64,000 nt of DNA from Providencia burhodogranariea DSM 19968 (GTDB lineage: Bacteria > Pseudomonadota > Gammaproteobacteria > Enterobacterales > Enterobacteriaceae), in contig NZ_KB233224.1 in the NCBI RefSeq assembly GCF_000314855.2, positions 355,426 to 419,425 of the forward strand. Reading direction: 5' to 3'. Shown in pieces: positions 28,907 to 38,491 of the stretch (positions are counted from its first letter, which is position 1; each line of letters begins with the position of its first letter). The position numbers and the translations under genes were made by a program. Below the pieces are notes generated by a model, which saw nothing but the letters and a program-made list of their open reading frames with translations, had not been told where the DNA came from and did no database searches.

Positions 28907-31402
28907 TTAACGTTTTGCTAAAGCTGATTGAGGTTCACATGTCACTTCACCTACCCACAATGCTCCTTGAGCACCTTGAAGGTTTAAGTCTGCTTCGCAA
29001 ATTGTTTGTTGGTCATCTTGTAATAACGATATCACTGGGTACCTAACGTCAACATCCATTGAGAATTCGCCATTTTGATCCGTTTTTGTTCGACCAATAT
29101 GATTTCGAATTGAAGCATATTTGATATATTCTCCATCTGGTGATTTCAGACGACCAAATACCGTCACTAATTGCCTCACTTCTGGTTGATAAAGAGCAAT
29201 ATTTCCTGGATATAAAGTCACTGATTTATTTCGACCTGAGATAATGTCAAAGCTGTCTTTTGACTTGCCATTATTCATTAATTGGATTTCATAATCTGAA
29301 TAGGGAGATAATGGAATAAACGTATTTTTTCCACTAATTGGATAGTTTTGCCCATTTACTTTAGCGATCATACTGCCACTACCTTTAATATCAGAATTAA
29401 TAATAACTCCCGATTTACCTTGCTGCCCGCTTGGCGTTACCATACCGTCGCTATAAGCAACCGAGCCGCGTGATGTTAAATTACCATTAATTCGATTATT
29501 ATCAGGCCGATTTATTGTCACTGTACCCGAATTATATTTCATATCATAAGAAGCGTAACCCAGTGTCGAAAAATCTGACTCACCATTATCTTTATCACGC
29601 ACTAATTTAGAAACTGAAACTCCGGCATTGGTAATAACAGAGTTATCAAAGTTTTTATTCGCATAAATATTTGCTTTGATATTTCCATTAGTGGAAGACA
29701 TACCGGTACTTATCCACGAAGAAAGTGGTAATGAAAAATCTAAATTAACATATTTTTCATTAGTGCTATTTTGGTTATCATAATGATATCGCTGAACCCC
29801 CGCCCTTAACCCCACAGTACCGTAACGGCCTGAAAATAACGTATTCGCATATTCATAGTTAATTGAATTACTCCCAACACGTAGGTCTTTAGTATTGCTA
29901 ATCGTAAATGAGCCAGTTCTATCAATTATTCTATCGAAATTAATAGTTGCCCCATACGAATAGTTATTAGCATCATAAACGGGTAAATCACCAGTAATGA
30001 CTGTTTTTTCTTTTGATGCCCATAAAGAGCCATAGCCTTCAGGGATATTAATAGAAATTGTTGCAATGTTGCGATAACTACCGTGATTTTCCAACATCCC
30101 CTGCCAAGACGCTGAAACATAATTATTTAATGCCACATTTACACTAGTTTCTTGGACAAGGAATTTATCGAACCCATAATTTGACATTTGAAAACGAACA
30201 CCAGATAACACAGGAAAGTTATAAGCAAAAGAAACGCCTGCTAAATAGCTTTTCTCCGGTGTGTTTGTGTGTGAATTCTCGTCTCTTATATAATGACGTT
30301 TATCGAAATCCACATATCCACCATAAACCTCCCAGTTCAGCTTGTTGAAATTCCCTGTTATTGCACCGAAAGATTTATTAATAGTTTGATTCTGCGTCGT
30401 GACAACCCTTCCATCAACAACTGTTTCAATTGTTACTTCATAAATACCATAAGGGAGAATGCTTGTGTCTACTTCATAGTTTCCCATTGGGAAGTTTTGA
30501 ATATTTAATAACTTTCCTTGTCGATAGATACGTACTTCACCAGGGCTATTTAGAAAAGCATAAATTGGTGTTAATGACTGTTGCTTGTTGGCTACCACGC
30601 TGGATGAATTATTTCCAATCGATGCAGCATAAATCTTACTACTACTAAGTGCTGTTAAACTGGCTATTGACTGTAAATTCCATGTACTCATCAACCCGAA
30701 TGCGAAACGGTATCCATTAAAATCACGTTCATACATCGCACGATAAATTTCAATATTCGAGTTAGATTTTCCAATACTATATACTGAAGCATTAACATTA
30801 AAATGATGCTCTGCTGCTGCAAATAAAGCATCTAAATTAAAATAACTACTGGACGAGTCTTTTGCATTTTTAACACGACTTTGAAATACACCTAAATCGT
30901 AGTTTGCTACAGCTGAAAATGAATTAACTGACGAATCACCTAATACCGACTGTCTAGCATGTTCTTTTGCCGCAAAAGCTGTTTTATCAACATCTAATGA
31001 TAAATTAAACGATGAAATGTTTAATTGAAGAACAGCATTAGAATCAATAACTATATCGTTATGCTCATCAAAAATAACGTTATTTTTATTTTCTAGCTTA
31101 TCCATCAATAAGTTATTTAACTTCGGCCCCTGATTACTATCAATGAGATGAATGCTTGATAATTTAATTTTATTTTGATCAATTACAATAACTGCATCAG
31201 CAATTTTGCTTTCGCTCTGATTTTTTTTATCTTCATCACTTAATCGTAAGAAAACAGGAACAGACATTCCTTCCTCCAATGCACTGACAAAAGCAGGAGG
31301 AATAATATATCCACCAATTTTAATACTTTTTATTTCATTGGCATGAATAGCATTTGAAAAAATAATAGCTAGTATTGATAAAGCAATAGCACTCTTGCGC
31401 AT
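28907..31402 (-). CDS. ecpC: EcpC-like outer-membrane usher, locus 1
   Basis: 831 aa, signal peptide at 1-21. It has the layout of the alternative ushers (CfaC/CooC/EcpC): N-terminal domain with IKIGGYIIPPAF, a long beta-barrel with alternating strands, a plug, and a C-terminal carboxypeptidase-regulatory-like beta domain with TVFGRLKSPDGEYIKYASIR. Assembles and secretes the pilus. Lies between the first chaperone and the tip gene, 19-25 bp from each. The locus-2 usher is the same length and almost the same sequence. Confidence 0.88.
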   Translation of the reverse strand: MRKSAIALSILAIIFSNAIHANEIKSIKIGGYIIPPAFVSALEEGMSVPVFLRLSDEDKKNQSESKIADAVIVIDQNKIKLSSIHLIDSNQGPKLNNLLMDKLENKNNVIFDEHNDIVIDSNAVLQLNISSFNLSLDVDKTAFAAKEHARQSVLGDSSVNSFSAVANYDLGVFQSRVKNAKDSSSSYFNLDALFAAAEHHFNVNASVYSIGKSNSNIEIYRAMYERDFNGYRFAFGLMSTWNLQSIASLTALSSSKIYAASIGNNSSSVVANKQQSLTPIYAFLNSPGEVRIYRQGKLLNIQNFPMGNYEVDTSILPYGIYEVTIETVVDGRVVTTQNQTINKSFGAITGNFNKLNWEVYGGYVDFDKRHYIRDENSHTNTPEKSYLAGVSFAYNFPVLSGVRFQMSNYGFDKFLVQETSVNVALNNYVSASWQGMLENHGSYRNIATISINIPEGYGSLWASKEKTVITGDLPVYDANNYSYGATINFDRIIDRTGSFTISNTKDLRVGSNSINYEYANTLFSGRYGTVGLRAGVQRYHYDNQNSTNEKYVNLDFSLPLSSWISTGMSSTNGNIKANIYANKNFDNSVITNAGVSVSKLVRDKDNGESDFSTLGYASYDMKYNSGTVTINRPDNNRINGNLTSRGSVAYSDGMVTPSGQQGKSGVIINSDIKGSGSMIAKVNGQNYPISGKNTFIPLSPYSDYEIQLMNNGKSKDSFDIISGRNKSVTLYPGNIALYQPEVRQLVTVFGRLKSPDGEYIKYASIRNHIGRTKTDQNGEFSMDVDVRYPVISLLQDDQQTICEADLNLQGAQGALWVGEVTCEPQSALAKR

Positions 31403-31421
31403 GATTTAAGTCCATTCTTAA

Positions 31422-32102
31422 TTATTTGACGACAATGAACTCTCCTTTGTGCCAAATACCTACACTAGATTTTTTATTTGCGAGATCGACAAATTGTAAT
31501 TTTACGGCTAAATTTGGCATGAGGTAATAACGTTCACGGCAAATACCGTCTACACCGCTTTTTTGTTTTTCAGGTAAACAAGGTCCTGATGCAACAACAC
31601 GAAATGAACTATTTCCAATATTAGATACTTGAGAATTTTTATATTGATAATCGAATTTTTCAATTCTTGGCGCAACAACGAGAATAGTGCTAATTGTTGC
31701 AGATGTTGTCGCTGATGCCGATTTTGAGCTTTTTGTTACACCGCTTTCCCCAATGGGATCATCTTTCCAATTTAATCGATAATAACGTTCTTTATCATCT
31801 TTTGGTCCTTTATAAATAATTCTAAATATATCTTTTGCTTTACCTGGAAGAATTAAATTCGCTGGTGTTGTTAAAATTTCATTAGGATCACCAGCTGAAA
31901 TTATATTGCCATTTTCAAGAGGTGAATCAATCTTATCAACGGTTAAATTAACTAACCTAGCAGTATCAACTGTATTTTCAATTTCTTTTGCTAAAAAATC
32001 TTCATCTGTTGACATTATTTCAGTAATATTACCTACATTTACAGCAACGCTATTTTTTAAAGGAATTAGCAATAAAGCCAAAAATAATATTATATTTTTC
32101 AT
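31422..32102 (-). CDS. ecpB: EcpB-like periplasmic chaperone, locus 1
   Basis: 226 aa from ATG 32102 (MKNIILFLALLLIPLKNSVA signal peptide; a Met two codons earlier is possible). Ig-like chaperone with ANLILPGKAKDIFRIIYKGP and YYRLNWKDDPIGE, and NSSFRVVASGPCL in the second domain. Escorts the major pilin to the usher. Ninety-five bp after ecpA, a gap typical where the pilin message is more abundant than the rest. Confidence 0.85.
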   Translation of the reverse strand: MKNIILFLALLLIPLKNSVAVNVGNITEIMSTDEDFLAKEIENTVDTARLVNLTVDKIDSPLENGNIISAGDPNEILTTPANLILPGKAKDIFRIIYKGPKDDKERYYRLNWKDDPIGESGVTKSSKSASATTSATISTILVVAPRIEKFDYQYKNSQVSNIGNSSFRVVASGPCLPEKQKSGVDGICRERYYLMPNLAVKLQFVDLANKKSSVGIWHKGEFIVVK

Positions 32103-32197
32103 AAGCATATTTTCAAAAAGAATAACGATAAAGATATTATTTCCTTACAATATCTCTATCGTGATAATTATTTAATTAATAATAAATAATTCGTTAA

Positions 32198-32806
32198 TTA
32201 AGGTGCTGGAGTGAAATCGCCATCCCAAGATGCTGTAAACTGAACTTTTACATCACCATCCCATGTACCATCAGCCAATGATTTAAAATCAGTCGCTGCA
32301 CCAGCAGATTCTGCACTCGCAATCACAAATGTGAATTCTCCACGATCTGTAGAGCGGTCAGAACTGTTATAGACACCATCGGCAGCTAAGTTATCTAAAC
32401 CAGAAGTTAAGCCCTTAGATGTATCAATTAAAACAGTATCTGTAGTTTTAGTTAAATCTTCACCATTCCATTTAATACCAACAGTTAATTTAGAATCATC
32501 TGTAGTTCTTGCTAATGTATTAGAAATGATTTTTGATTCTAATTTAAAATCTGTTGCACCAGATTGGCCTTGGATAGCAACATCAAATGCGCCATTTTGT
32601 TGGTTAAAGCTTTTTTGACCTTCCGCATAATTAAAAGTTAAGCTTTTTAATGGGGTAACAACTAACATACTTGTAGTATCTTTAATTGCAGTAGCTTGCC
32701 ATGTTGCTGTTGCTTGCGCAGTACGAGTATCAGCATTAGCAACTGAAGCAAAAGAAGCAGCAATGATGGTTGATAACAAAACAGTTTTGATTTTATTATT
32801 TAACAT
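32198..32806 (-). CDS. ecpA: EcpA-like major pilin, locus 1
   Basis: 202 aa, signal peptide at 1-25 (cleavage near VANA). Mature sequence ATATWQATAIKDTTSMLVVT, then PLKSLTFNYAEGQKSFNQQNG and WDGDVKVQFTASWDG at the C-terminus, which correspond to E. coli common pilus subunit EcpA ([20 protein letters not shown]...). It polymerises into the shaft. Preceded by an MrpJ-like HTH gene, 146 bp upstream in the same direction. Confidence 0.9.
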   Translation of the reverse strand: MLNNKIKTVLLSTIIAASFASVANADTRTAQATATWQATAIKDTTSMLVVTPLKSLTFNYAEGQKSFNQQNGAFDVAIQGQSGATDFKLESKIISNTLARTTDDSKLTVGIKWNGEDLTKTTDTVLIDTSKGLTSGLDNLAADGVYNSSDRSTDRGEFTFVIASAESAGAATDFKSLADGTWDGDVKVQFTASWDGDFTPAP

Positions 32807-32952
32807 ATAACTCTCTCTATTTATTTTAATGACAAGAATTACTAGTAATACTAAAAATATATAAGCATCATATTTTCATAGCATTACATGAATTTATTGT
32901 CGCTGGTTAATTTAATGATTATATTAATTTAATGATCACATTAATTTAATCA

Positions 32953-33297
32953 TTACTTGAAAATATCATTAGTTGAATTATTTATATAACTCAAATATTT
33001 TTTTGATTTAATCTCTTTATCTTTCTCTTTATCTTTCTCTTTCTCTTTCTCTTTCTCTTTCTCTTTCTCTGAAACATCATCTATATAATAAATTAGTTCA
33101 ATCCATCTTTTATCCAGTACAGCCAATATATCATTCAACTGATCTAAGGATAAAGAACTCGCTCCTGTTTCATAACGCGATATCTGTTGTTGGCTGATAT
33201 TTATTAGTTTAGCTAACTGCTTTCCCGTTAAATTTTTTTCTTTTCTCATTTCTTTCAGAAAAAGACCTACGCTACTACTAATTAAATTATATTTCAT
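32953..33297 (-). CDS. MrpJ-like HTH regulator, locus 1
   Basis: 114 aa. Cro/C1-type HTH with KNLTGKQLAKLINISQQQIS and RYETG, the SQQQISRYE signature shared with MrpJ-type fimbrial regulators of Proteus and Providencia. Starts at ATG 33297 with GGAG nine bases upstream. The C-terminal tail is an unusual run of Lys-Glu/Lys-Asp dipeptides encoded by a 6-bp tandem repeat (33016-33069) not found in the locus-2 paralogue. MrpJ proteins repress motility when fimbriae are made; the same job here is an inference. Confidence 0.82.
   Translation of the reverse strand: MKYNLISSSVGLFLKEMRKEKNLTGKQLAKLINISQQQISRYETGASSLSLDQLNDILAVLDKRWIELIYYIDDVSEKEKEKEKEKEKDKEKDKEIKSKKYLSYINNSTNDIFK
33016..33069. repeat. 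Nine-copy hexanucleotide repeat inside the HTH gene
   Basis: Nine tandem 6-bp units TTTCTC (two are TTTATC) read in the plus strand. In the coding strand they give alternating Glu-Lys (Asp-Lys for the variants). Because the unit is a multiple of three, copy-number change alters tail length but not frame. Confidence 0.9.
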
Positions 33298-34161
33298 AAA
33301 CTAAAACTCCAACATAAATACCATTATTCATTGCTGTAATTCAATTTAGTGTAATAATAAGAGTATTAAAAAAAGAGTAAATAGCGTTAAATTAATTAAA
33401 ACAACACATTCAATAGACATAAACTATCAAAAGGTAGTTTAAACCATACCCAAAGAGCGGGAAAAATACTCCGTACAAGTGTAATTGGTACGTTGCACAT
33501 ACTAAAATGCTGATAACTAATACTATTTACAGTTTTTAGGCGTAAAAAATCATTTTTATTACATTTATTCTATAATTGTAAATTCATATTACAATCATAA
33601 GATGCAAATACTTAATATTACAATTCATTACAACTTATAATAAAACAAATTTAGCTTTTTTAATAAATACTAGTTATACTGGTATTTATTAACTAAAAAT
33701 GCACTATTATTTTTTTAAAAATTAAAATATTTTCACGTATAACACATTTAATTAGTGAAAATTATCTTAACCCATAATCTCACCCTAAGTAGAGCCATCA
33801 AAAAAATTAAATCATAGTCCCTAAAATTTCCAGCTATACACAATAATCTCCCGTTCTTTCTTTTATGTAGTGCGACAGATTTATACATAACCATTTTCCT
33901 GCGATAAAAAAGTTATAACGCTTAAAACTACTAAAAAAGCTGAGAGTTAACTAAAAATGTATTACAGGATCCTTCACTCATTAAGAAAATATTTACATTA
34001 ATTAATGTCTAAGCCATTAAAAATAAAAATATTTCTACAAAGTTAAAACCATCATGGTTTTACTAAGTGAATATAAAACTTATTTAAACCACACGTATAA
34101 CTGGATATCTATCTCTCTTTATTTATAGGTAATAAAATAGAAAGATAGATTTAACCAAAAT
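33298..34161. other. AT-rich intergenic region between two HTH genes
   Basis: About 860 bp, very AT-rich, with no frame longer than a few dozen codons and no recognised RNA gene. It should hold the promoter for the HTH-ecp operon (near 33.3-33.5 kb). Confidence 0.4.
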
Positions 34162-34422
34162 TTAATTTTCATTGCCTAAGATTACAGAATCAAAATAATC
34201 CATCCAGTTTTTTCCTAACACTTTTAAATAGGCTTCAAGACTATTAATCGAAATTGCAGATTGCCCATTTTCATATCTAGATATTTGCTGTTGACTTAAG
34301 TTTAATAACTTACCCAAATCAGTTCCAGTTAATGATTTTTCTACTCTTGATAATCTTAAATATTTAGCCGTTCTCATTACAACACTGTTTTCATTTATAT
34401 TATTATCATTTGCCATTTTCAT
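34162..34422 (-). CDS. Second MrpJ-like HTH regulator
   Basis: 86 aa, ATG 34422 with AAGGA eight bases upstream. Contains the same HTH as its neighbours (GTDLGKLLNLSQQQISRYEN) and a short C-terminal tail (YLKVLGKNWMDYF). It stands alone between long AT-rich gaps, upstream of the locus-1 operon and in the same direction. Possibly a third member of the regulator set controlling the two ecp loci. Confidence 0.78.
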   Translation of the reverse strand: MKMANDNNINENSVVMRTAKYLRLSRVEKSLTGTDLGKLLNLSQQQISRYENGQSAISINSLEAYLKVLGKNWMDYFDSVILGNEN

Positions 34423-35174
34423 TTATAAAGTCCTTAATATATAGATATTTTAAGGCTTAGTAATAATGATACATATATCAAGTTAATTATTGACTTGATA
34501 AGGTTAATATCATCTCTTAGCTATTAATATATCACATTACTGTGTTTACCTTAGATGTGAGTAATTTAAATTTAAATTACCATCAAGTACAACTGTTTTA
34601 GTCAATTAAACCCCTTGCTCACAATAGCTTTTGCCTATCAATAAATATAGAAACTTATAATATAAACTATTAAAATGAAATATAGGTTTATATATCAATA
34701 AAAATCAAACAGTTAAAAGCACGCATACGCTGTGATTTTTAGTGCTATTCTTTAAAAAAATCAAACTATGAATATAGGGAAATATATATAGAAACCTGAC
34801 CAAACAAATTCTTACACTTTACTGTTGTTTAAGTGCATTATGCTCAGTTTAAAAAGGATATGTTTTTTATCTTCATACACAAAAAGAATTTCAATACAGG
34901 TATAATTTCACTGTTGACATGAATTATTTAATAAAACTATAGATAAAAATGAATTTTATGCAGAAAAAACATTTTTTTATCTAAATGAAAATACTAAATT
35001 ATTTTTTCACTTGTATTTATTAACTTGATACCCATTAAATTTCTTTAAAAAAATCAGCATGTTTAGAAGATATAGAGAAGATTGAGTGAATAGTGATTTA
35101 ATGCAGAAACATGAATGCTAGGCATAACTATATGCTATACCGTTAATAGAAAGTAAAATAGCAACCTTCTTAAC
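34423..35174. other. AT-rich intergenic region
   Basis: About 750 bp with no supported gene, RNA or clear hairpin. Separates the solitary HTH gene from the fidL-like gene. Confidence 0.4.
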
Positions 35175-35668
35175 TTAAAAAGCAGATAGTTCATCATGCA
35201 CCATACATACAAAGTATGGGCCTAAAGAACTAGAAAAAAGATATAGAGCAGGATTAATTTCATTAATTTCAACAAATCCAACTGAGTTTAAACTAAACAT
35301 CCTAAAGTATTTATTGAATATTTCATCACTGACATCATCATTTTTTGCTTTCAATTCAAAATCAACTGATAATTTTAGATAATTAACCTGCTCGCTAGCT
35401 AGCATATCAAAATGGACAACCCTATTGATTGAATACGTTTTATCGGCTGTAATTGTACCTAATATTTTAACATAACCAGTAGTATTTGAATTCCTTACGA
35501 GCTTTATATCGACTTTATATGAAGCTTCTTGATTTGGTATTTTAAACCTAGAGTCAATCGTAGCAGCACAATATTGATTCTCATTATTATGTTGATTTAA
35601 AAGAAATAATAATGAGAATATTACTATAATAAAAAAAACAATAGTAATTAATATTTTTTATTTTTCAT
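35175..35668 (-). pseudogene. FidL-like membrane protein gene, off by one base in a poly-A tract
   Basis: The frame ending at 35175 is open back to about 35653 without any ATG, GTG or TTG near its start. An ATG at 35668, overlapping the regulator stop by 11 bp, reads MKNKKY then stops at once; one extra A in the A6 tract (35654-35659) would give MKNKKILITIVFFIIVIFSL, a perfect membrane anchor leading into the open frame, for 164 aa in total. The rest (residues about 25-164) is a predicted extracytoplasmic domain. Small anchored proteins of this size next to MarT-like regulators are FidL-like in Salmonella. Either a frameshift mutation, a slippage-dependent gene, or a sequencing error in the homopolymer. 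Confidence 0.7.
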
Positions 35669-36515
35669 AACTATCTATCCAGTTTATTCTAGTAGAAATA
35701 CAGGTTTTGTTTTTTTCACATTTAACCAATAAAATTTGTTTGTTGCGCCCAGAGTTTAAGGTATTATTATAATAATAATAAGCATCGTTATTATTACATG
35801 TTAAATCAAATTCCTTTATATTAGTATCCATTATTGAGCTAGTAAAATCTGATGAGGTGTTTTGAAATGAATAAACAGGGCAGCCATCAATATTACTTAT
35901 TTTAAAATAATTAATTGGTTTATAAGAGTAACCACTTTTATTTAAAACAAATAAAAGATAAATGGAAATAAAAACCAGTATTACAAGGATTGATTTTAAT
36001 ACTATCATGTAGTAGTTATTTTTTGATTTTTTTATTACTGAATTTTCCTCTTCAAGTTTACTTAATTCTAACTTTATTGGTTTGTTACCCTCCTCTATTA
36101 TATTACTTTTATTACTTTTATTACTTTTATTACTTTTATTACTTTTATTACTGATAATATTATCATTGCCGTTAAATTCATCAGCACAGGTAATAATTAT
36201 TTCAGAAGAAAGAATAATCCCTTGTTTAGATATATTAAGTATAGGATTATCAATATTAAGTAGCTGGTGTAATAACTTTCTCAATACACTTATATACTGA
36301 TTTAATGTATTAATAGATACATTTAAATCATAGCTCTCAAAAATTTTTTTTAATAACTCTTCTCTTGAGGTGGCAGTTAGATTATTTTCGATTAATACAA
36401 TAAAAATATAATTTAAGTTAGTGGTTAATTTTGTCACTTCAACATCAGAGTCCAATCTGAAAATCTCACCAGAGTCAGAGTTATATTTTATTACATTATT
36501 CAATATATATATCAT
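35658..36515 (-). CDS. MarT/ToxR-like membrane-bound winged-helix regulator
   Basis: 285 aa. Residues 1-110 form an OmpR-type winged helix (SREELLKKIFESYDLNVSI, then INTLNQYISVLRKLL), residues about 115-135 are the NKS repeat linker, 168-190 a single membrane segment (LKSILVILVFISIYLLFVL), and the rest a small periplasmic domain with paired cysteines (CPVYS, DLTCNN, CEKNKTC). This is the ToxR/CadC/MarT architecture, in which the DNA-binding domain is cytoplasmic and the sensor periplasmic. Overlaps the FidL-like gene. Target genes are unknown; the adjacent ecp operons are candidates. Confidence 0.82.
   Translation of the reverse strand: MIYILNNVIKYNSDSGEIFRLDSDVEVTKLTTNLNYIFIVLIENNLTATSREELLKKIFESYDLNVSINTLNQYISVLRKLLHQLLNIDNPILNISKQGIILSSEIIITCADEFNGNDNIISNKSNKSNKSNKSNKSNIIEEGNKPIKLELSKLEEENSVIKKSKNNYYMIVLKSILVILVFISIYLLFVLNKSGYSYKPINYFKISNIDGCPVYSFQNTSSDFTSSIMDTNIKEFDLTCNNNDAYYYYNNTLNSGRNKQILLVKCEKNKTCISTRINWIDSYEK
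36102..36152. repeat. 9-bp tandem repeat in the MarT-like gene
   Basis: Five full ATTACTTTT units (36102-36146) and a partial sixth. They encode Lys-Ser-Asn repeats in the linker between winged helix and membrane segment. Copy changes keep the frame and would lengthen or shorten the linker. Confidence 0.92.
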
Positions 36516-37486
36516 TAAAGGACCTTATCCTATAACACCGTTATAATGCATAATACATATCTATTTATTTCTGATTAATGCAAGTTAAATTGACTCGATA
36601 GAGGATCACCAACCTTTAATCTTTTTTTAGAACCCTCATACGCTTACTACTAAAAAGAGTCTCTGCAACTATAGCACCACGTTTTAATGAAAAAAAGCGA
36701 AGCAAATAAAATATATTATAAATTGAAACAGTTATACCTAATCATTATTTTACTTTCTTCGTTGTTAGCATGACCTATTTTACCAGAAAATTTAGGTTAA
36801 GTTTAAATAAATACATGATTATCTCAACGAAGACCTCTATTTTCTTGTCCACTCCCATCTCATAACTTTTAAAGCAATGTTAGATTAGCAAACTCATCAT
36901 GATTAAATTTAACGGCGTTAGCTGGCTACGGGGTAGGGTCATAGAAAACATATGGGATAGATAGCAAAAATCACACAATAACAATATGTTGAATTGTATA
37001 AGTAATCACCAAATAAAGATTTAATAATGAACCTAACAATCAGGTTAGACCTGAAACGGTTAGTATCAACTTATGCGTAAGCAATGGATATTGCTAAATT
37101 TCGTTTACATGACTAAATAGGTTAATACAACATGAATAAAGCTCAAGTTGAGCCATCGAAAGCCATCTGGACGTCTTTACGTGTATTTGACTTTCTCTTC
37201 AAACGCCAACTCATCAAGCCTCATCATAGCTAGGATCTTCGCAATAAATTCTATGAATTAGGCGTTTTTTTACTCATTTTTCTATTAGTTCTTTCCCCCT
37301 GATCATGAACATCGCTCATATTGTAATGAAATTAAGTCGCTTTCACTCATCTAATGGCTCTGGCATAAAATAAAGCATATTAACTTATTGGCAACATGAA
37401 GACTGATGAATGAGAAAACGAGTAACTTCTCTGCAATCAAGAAGTGAATACAGTTTTCATATCAGAGCATAGGATGCAAACTCAAC
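36516..37486. other. Intergenic region between MarT-like gene and mesX
   Basis: About 970 bp. No supported gene. It carries a candidate MetJ operator at 37161-37184 (separate entry) and, near 37238-37272, a weak hairpin followed by a T-run (GCGTTTTTTT) of uncertain meaning. A short + frame at 37132-37236 overlaps the operator and is not considered coding. Confidence 0.45.
37161..37184. promoter_or_regulatory. Candidate MetJ operator (tandem met boxes) upstream of mesX
   Basis: Three adjacent 8-mers AGCCATCT, GGACGTCT, TTACGTGT match the met box AGACGTCT at 6, 7 and 5 of 8 positions. MetJ binds two or more adjacent boxes, so methionine repression of the downstream methionine synthase is plausible. 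The site is about 300 bp from the mesX ATG, which is far. Confidence 0.45.
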
Positions 37487-38464
37487 ATGAATAAAGAATT
37501 TACATTTACGATAAAGCACAGTCTTTTTGATGAACATTATAACCCCTCAGAAAATACGCGTATCACGACTAATTTTGCTAATTTGGCCAGAGGAAAAGCT
37601 CGCCAGGAAAACTTACGCAACACTTTAACGATGATTGATAATCGTTTCAATTCACTAGCACATTGGGATAATCCTAAAGGTGACCGTTATTCTGTCGAAC
37701 TTGAAATCATTTCTGTTGAGATGAGTATTGAAGGTAATAGCAATACCTTCCCAGTGATTGAAATATTAAAAACAAATATTATTGATAAAAAAACTCACCA
37801 ACGTATTGAAGGTGTTGTAGGGAATAATTTCTCTTCTTACGTTCGAGATTATGACTTTAGTGTATTGCTGTTAGATCATAACAAAAATCAATCGGAATTT
37901 AGCGTTCCAGCTAACTTTGGCGATTTGCATGGAAATATATTCAAATATTTCGTTAACTCAAATGAGTATAAAGAGAGCTTTAACAAATCACCGATAATAT
38001 GCTTAAGCGTCTCAAATAAAGATACGTATCATCGGACTGGAAACCAGCATCCTGTATTAGGTCTAGAATACCAGCAAAATGGCTCTTCCTTAACTGAGCA
38101 ATATTTCAAAAAAATGGGGTTACAGGTTCGCTATTTTATGCCTCAAAATAGTGTTGCACCTTTGGCTTTTTATTTTACTGGTGATTTGCTGAGTGATTAT
38201 ACGAATATTGAGCTTATCAGTACTATCAGTACGATGGAAACATTCCAAAAGATTTACCGACCTGAGATTTACAATGCTAACTCTGCCGCAGGCCAATGCT
38301 ATCAACCAAGCCTGAATCAGCAGGATCATTCATTAACGAAAATTGTTTATGACCGAGAAGAACGTAGCCAGTTGGCTATTGAGCAAGGAAAATTTACTGA
38401 AGAGCACTTCATTAAACCCTACAAAAGTATTCTTGAACAATGGTCTGCTAACTACACTCTTTGA
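37487..38464 (+). CDS. mesX: MesX, partner protein of MesD methionine synthase (DUF1852)
   Basis: 325 aa, DUF1852 family, recognised by the start FTIKHSLFDEHYNPSENTRI and TTNFANLARGKARQENLRN and by its neighbour. In characterised bacteria MesX is required together with MesD for methionine synthesis independent of folate, and oxygen appears to be needed; the exact reaction of MesX is not settled. 27 bp upstream of mesD, same direction, so one operon. Sits in the accessory region between the two ecp operons. Confidence 0.82.
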   Translation: MNKEFTFTIKHSLFDEHYNPSENTRITTNFANLARGKARQENLRNTLTMIDNRFNSLAHWDNPKGDRYSVELEIISVEMSIEGNSNTFPVIEILKTNIIDKKTHQRIEGVVGNNFSSYVRDYDFSVLLLDHNKNQSEFSVPANFGDLHGNIFKYFVNSNEYKESFNKSPIICLSVSNKDTYHRTGNQHPVLGLEYQQNGSSLTEQYFKKMGLQVRYFMPQNSVAPLAFYFTGDLLSDYTNIELISTISTMETFQKIYRPEIYNANSAAGQCYQPSLNQQDHSLTKIVYDREERSQLAIEQGKFTEEHFIKPYKSILEQWSANYTL

Positions 38465-38491
38465 TTAACGAAAAATAAAAGGTCATCTATT

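Noticed and set aside
37132-37236. Short plus frame starting MNKAQVEPSKAIW
   Set aside because: Only 34 codons, no ribosome site, and it overlaps the candidate met boxes.
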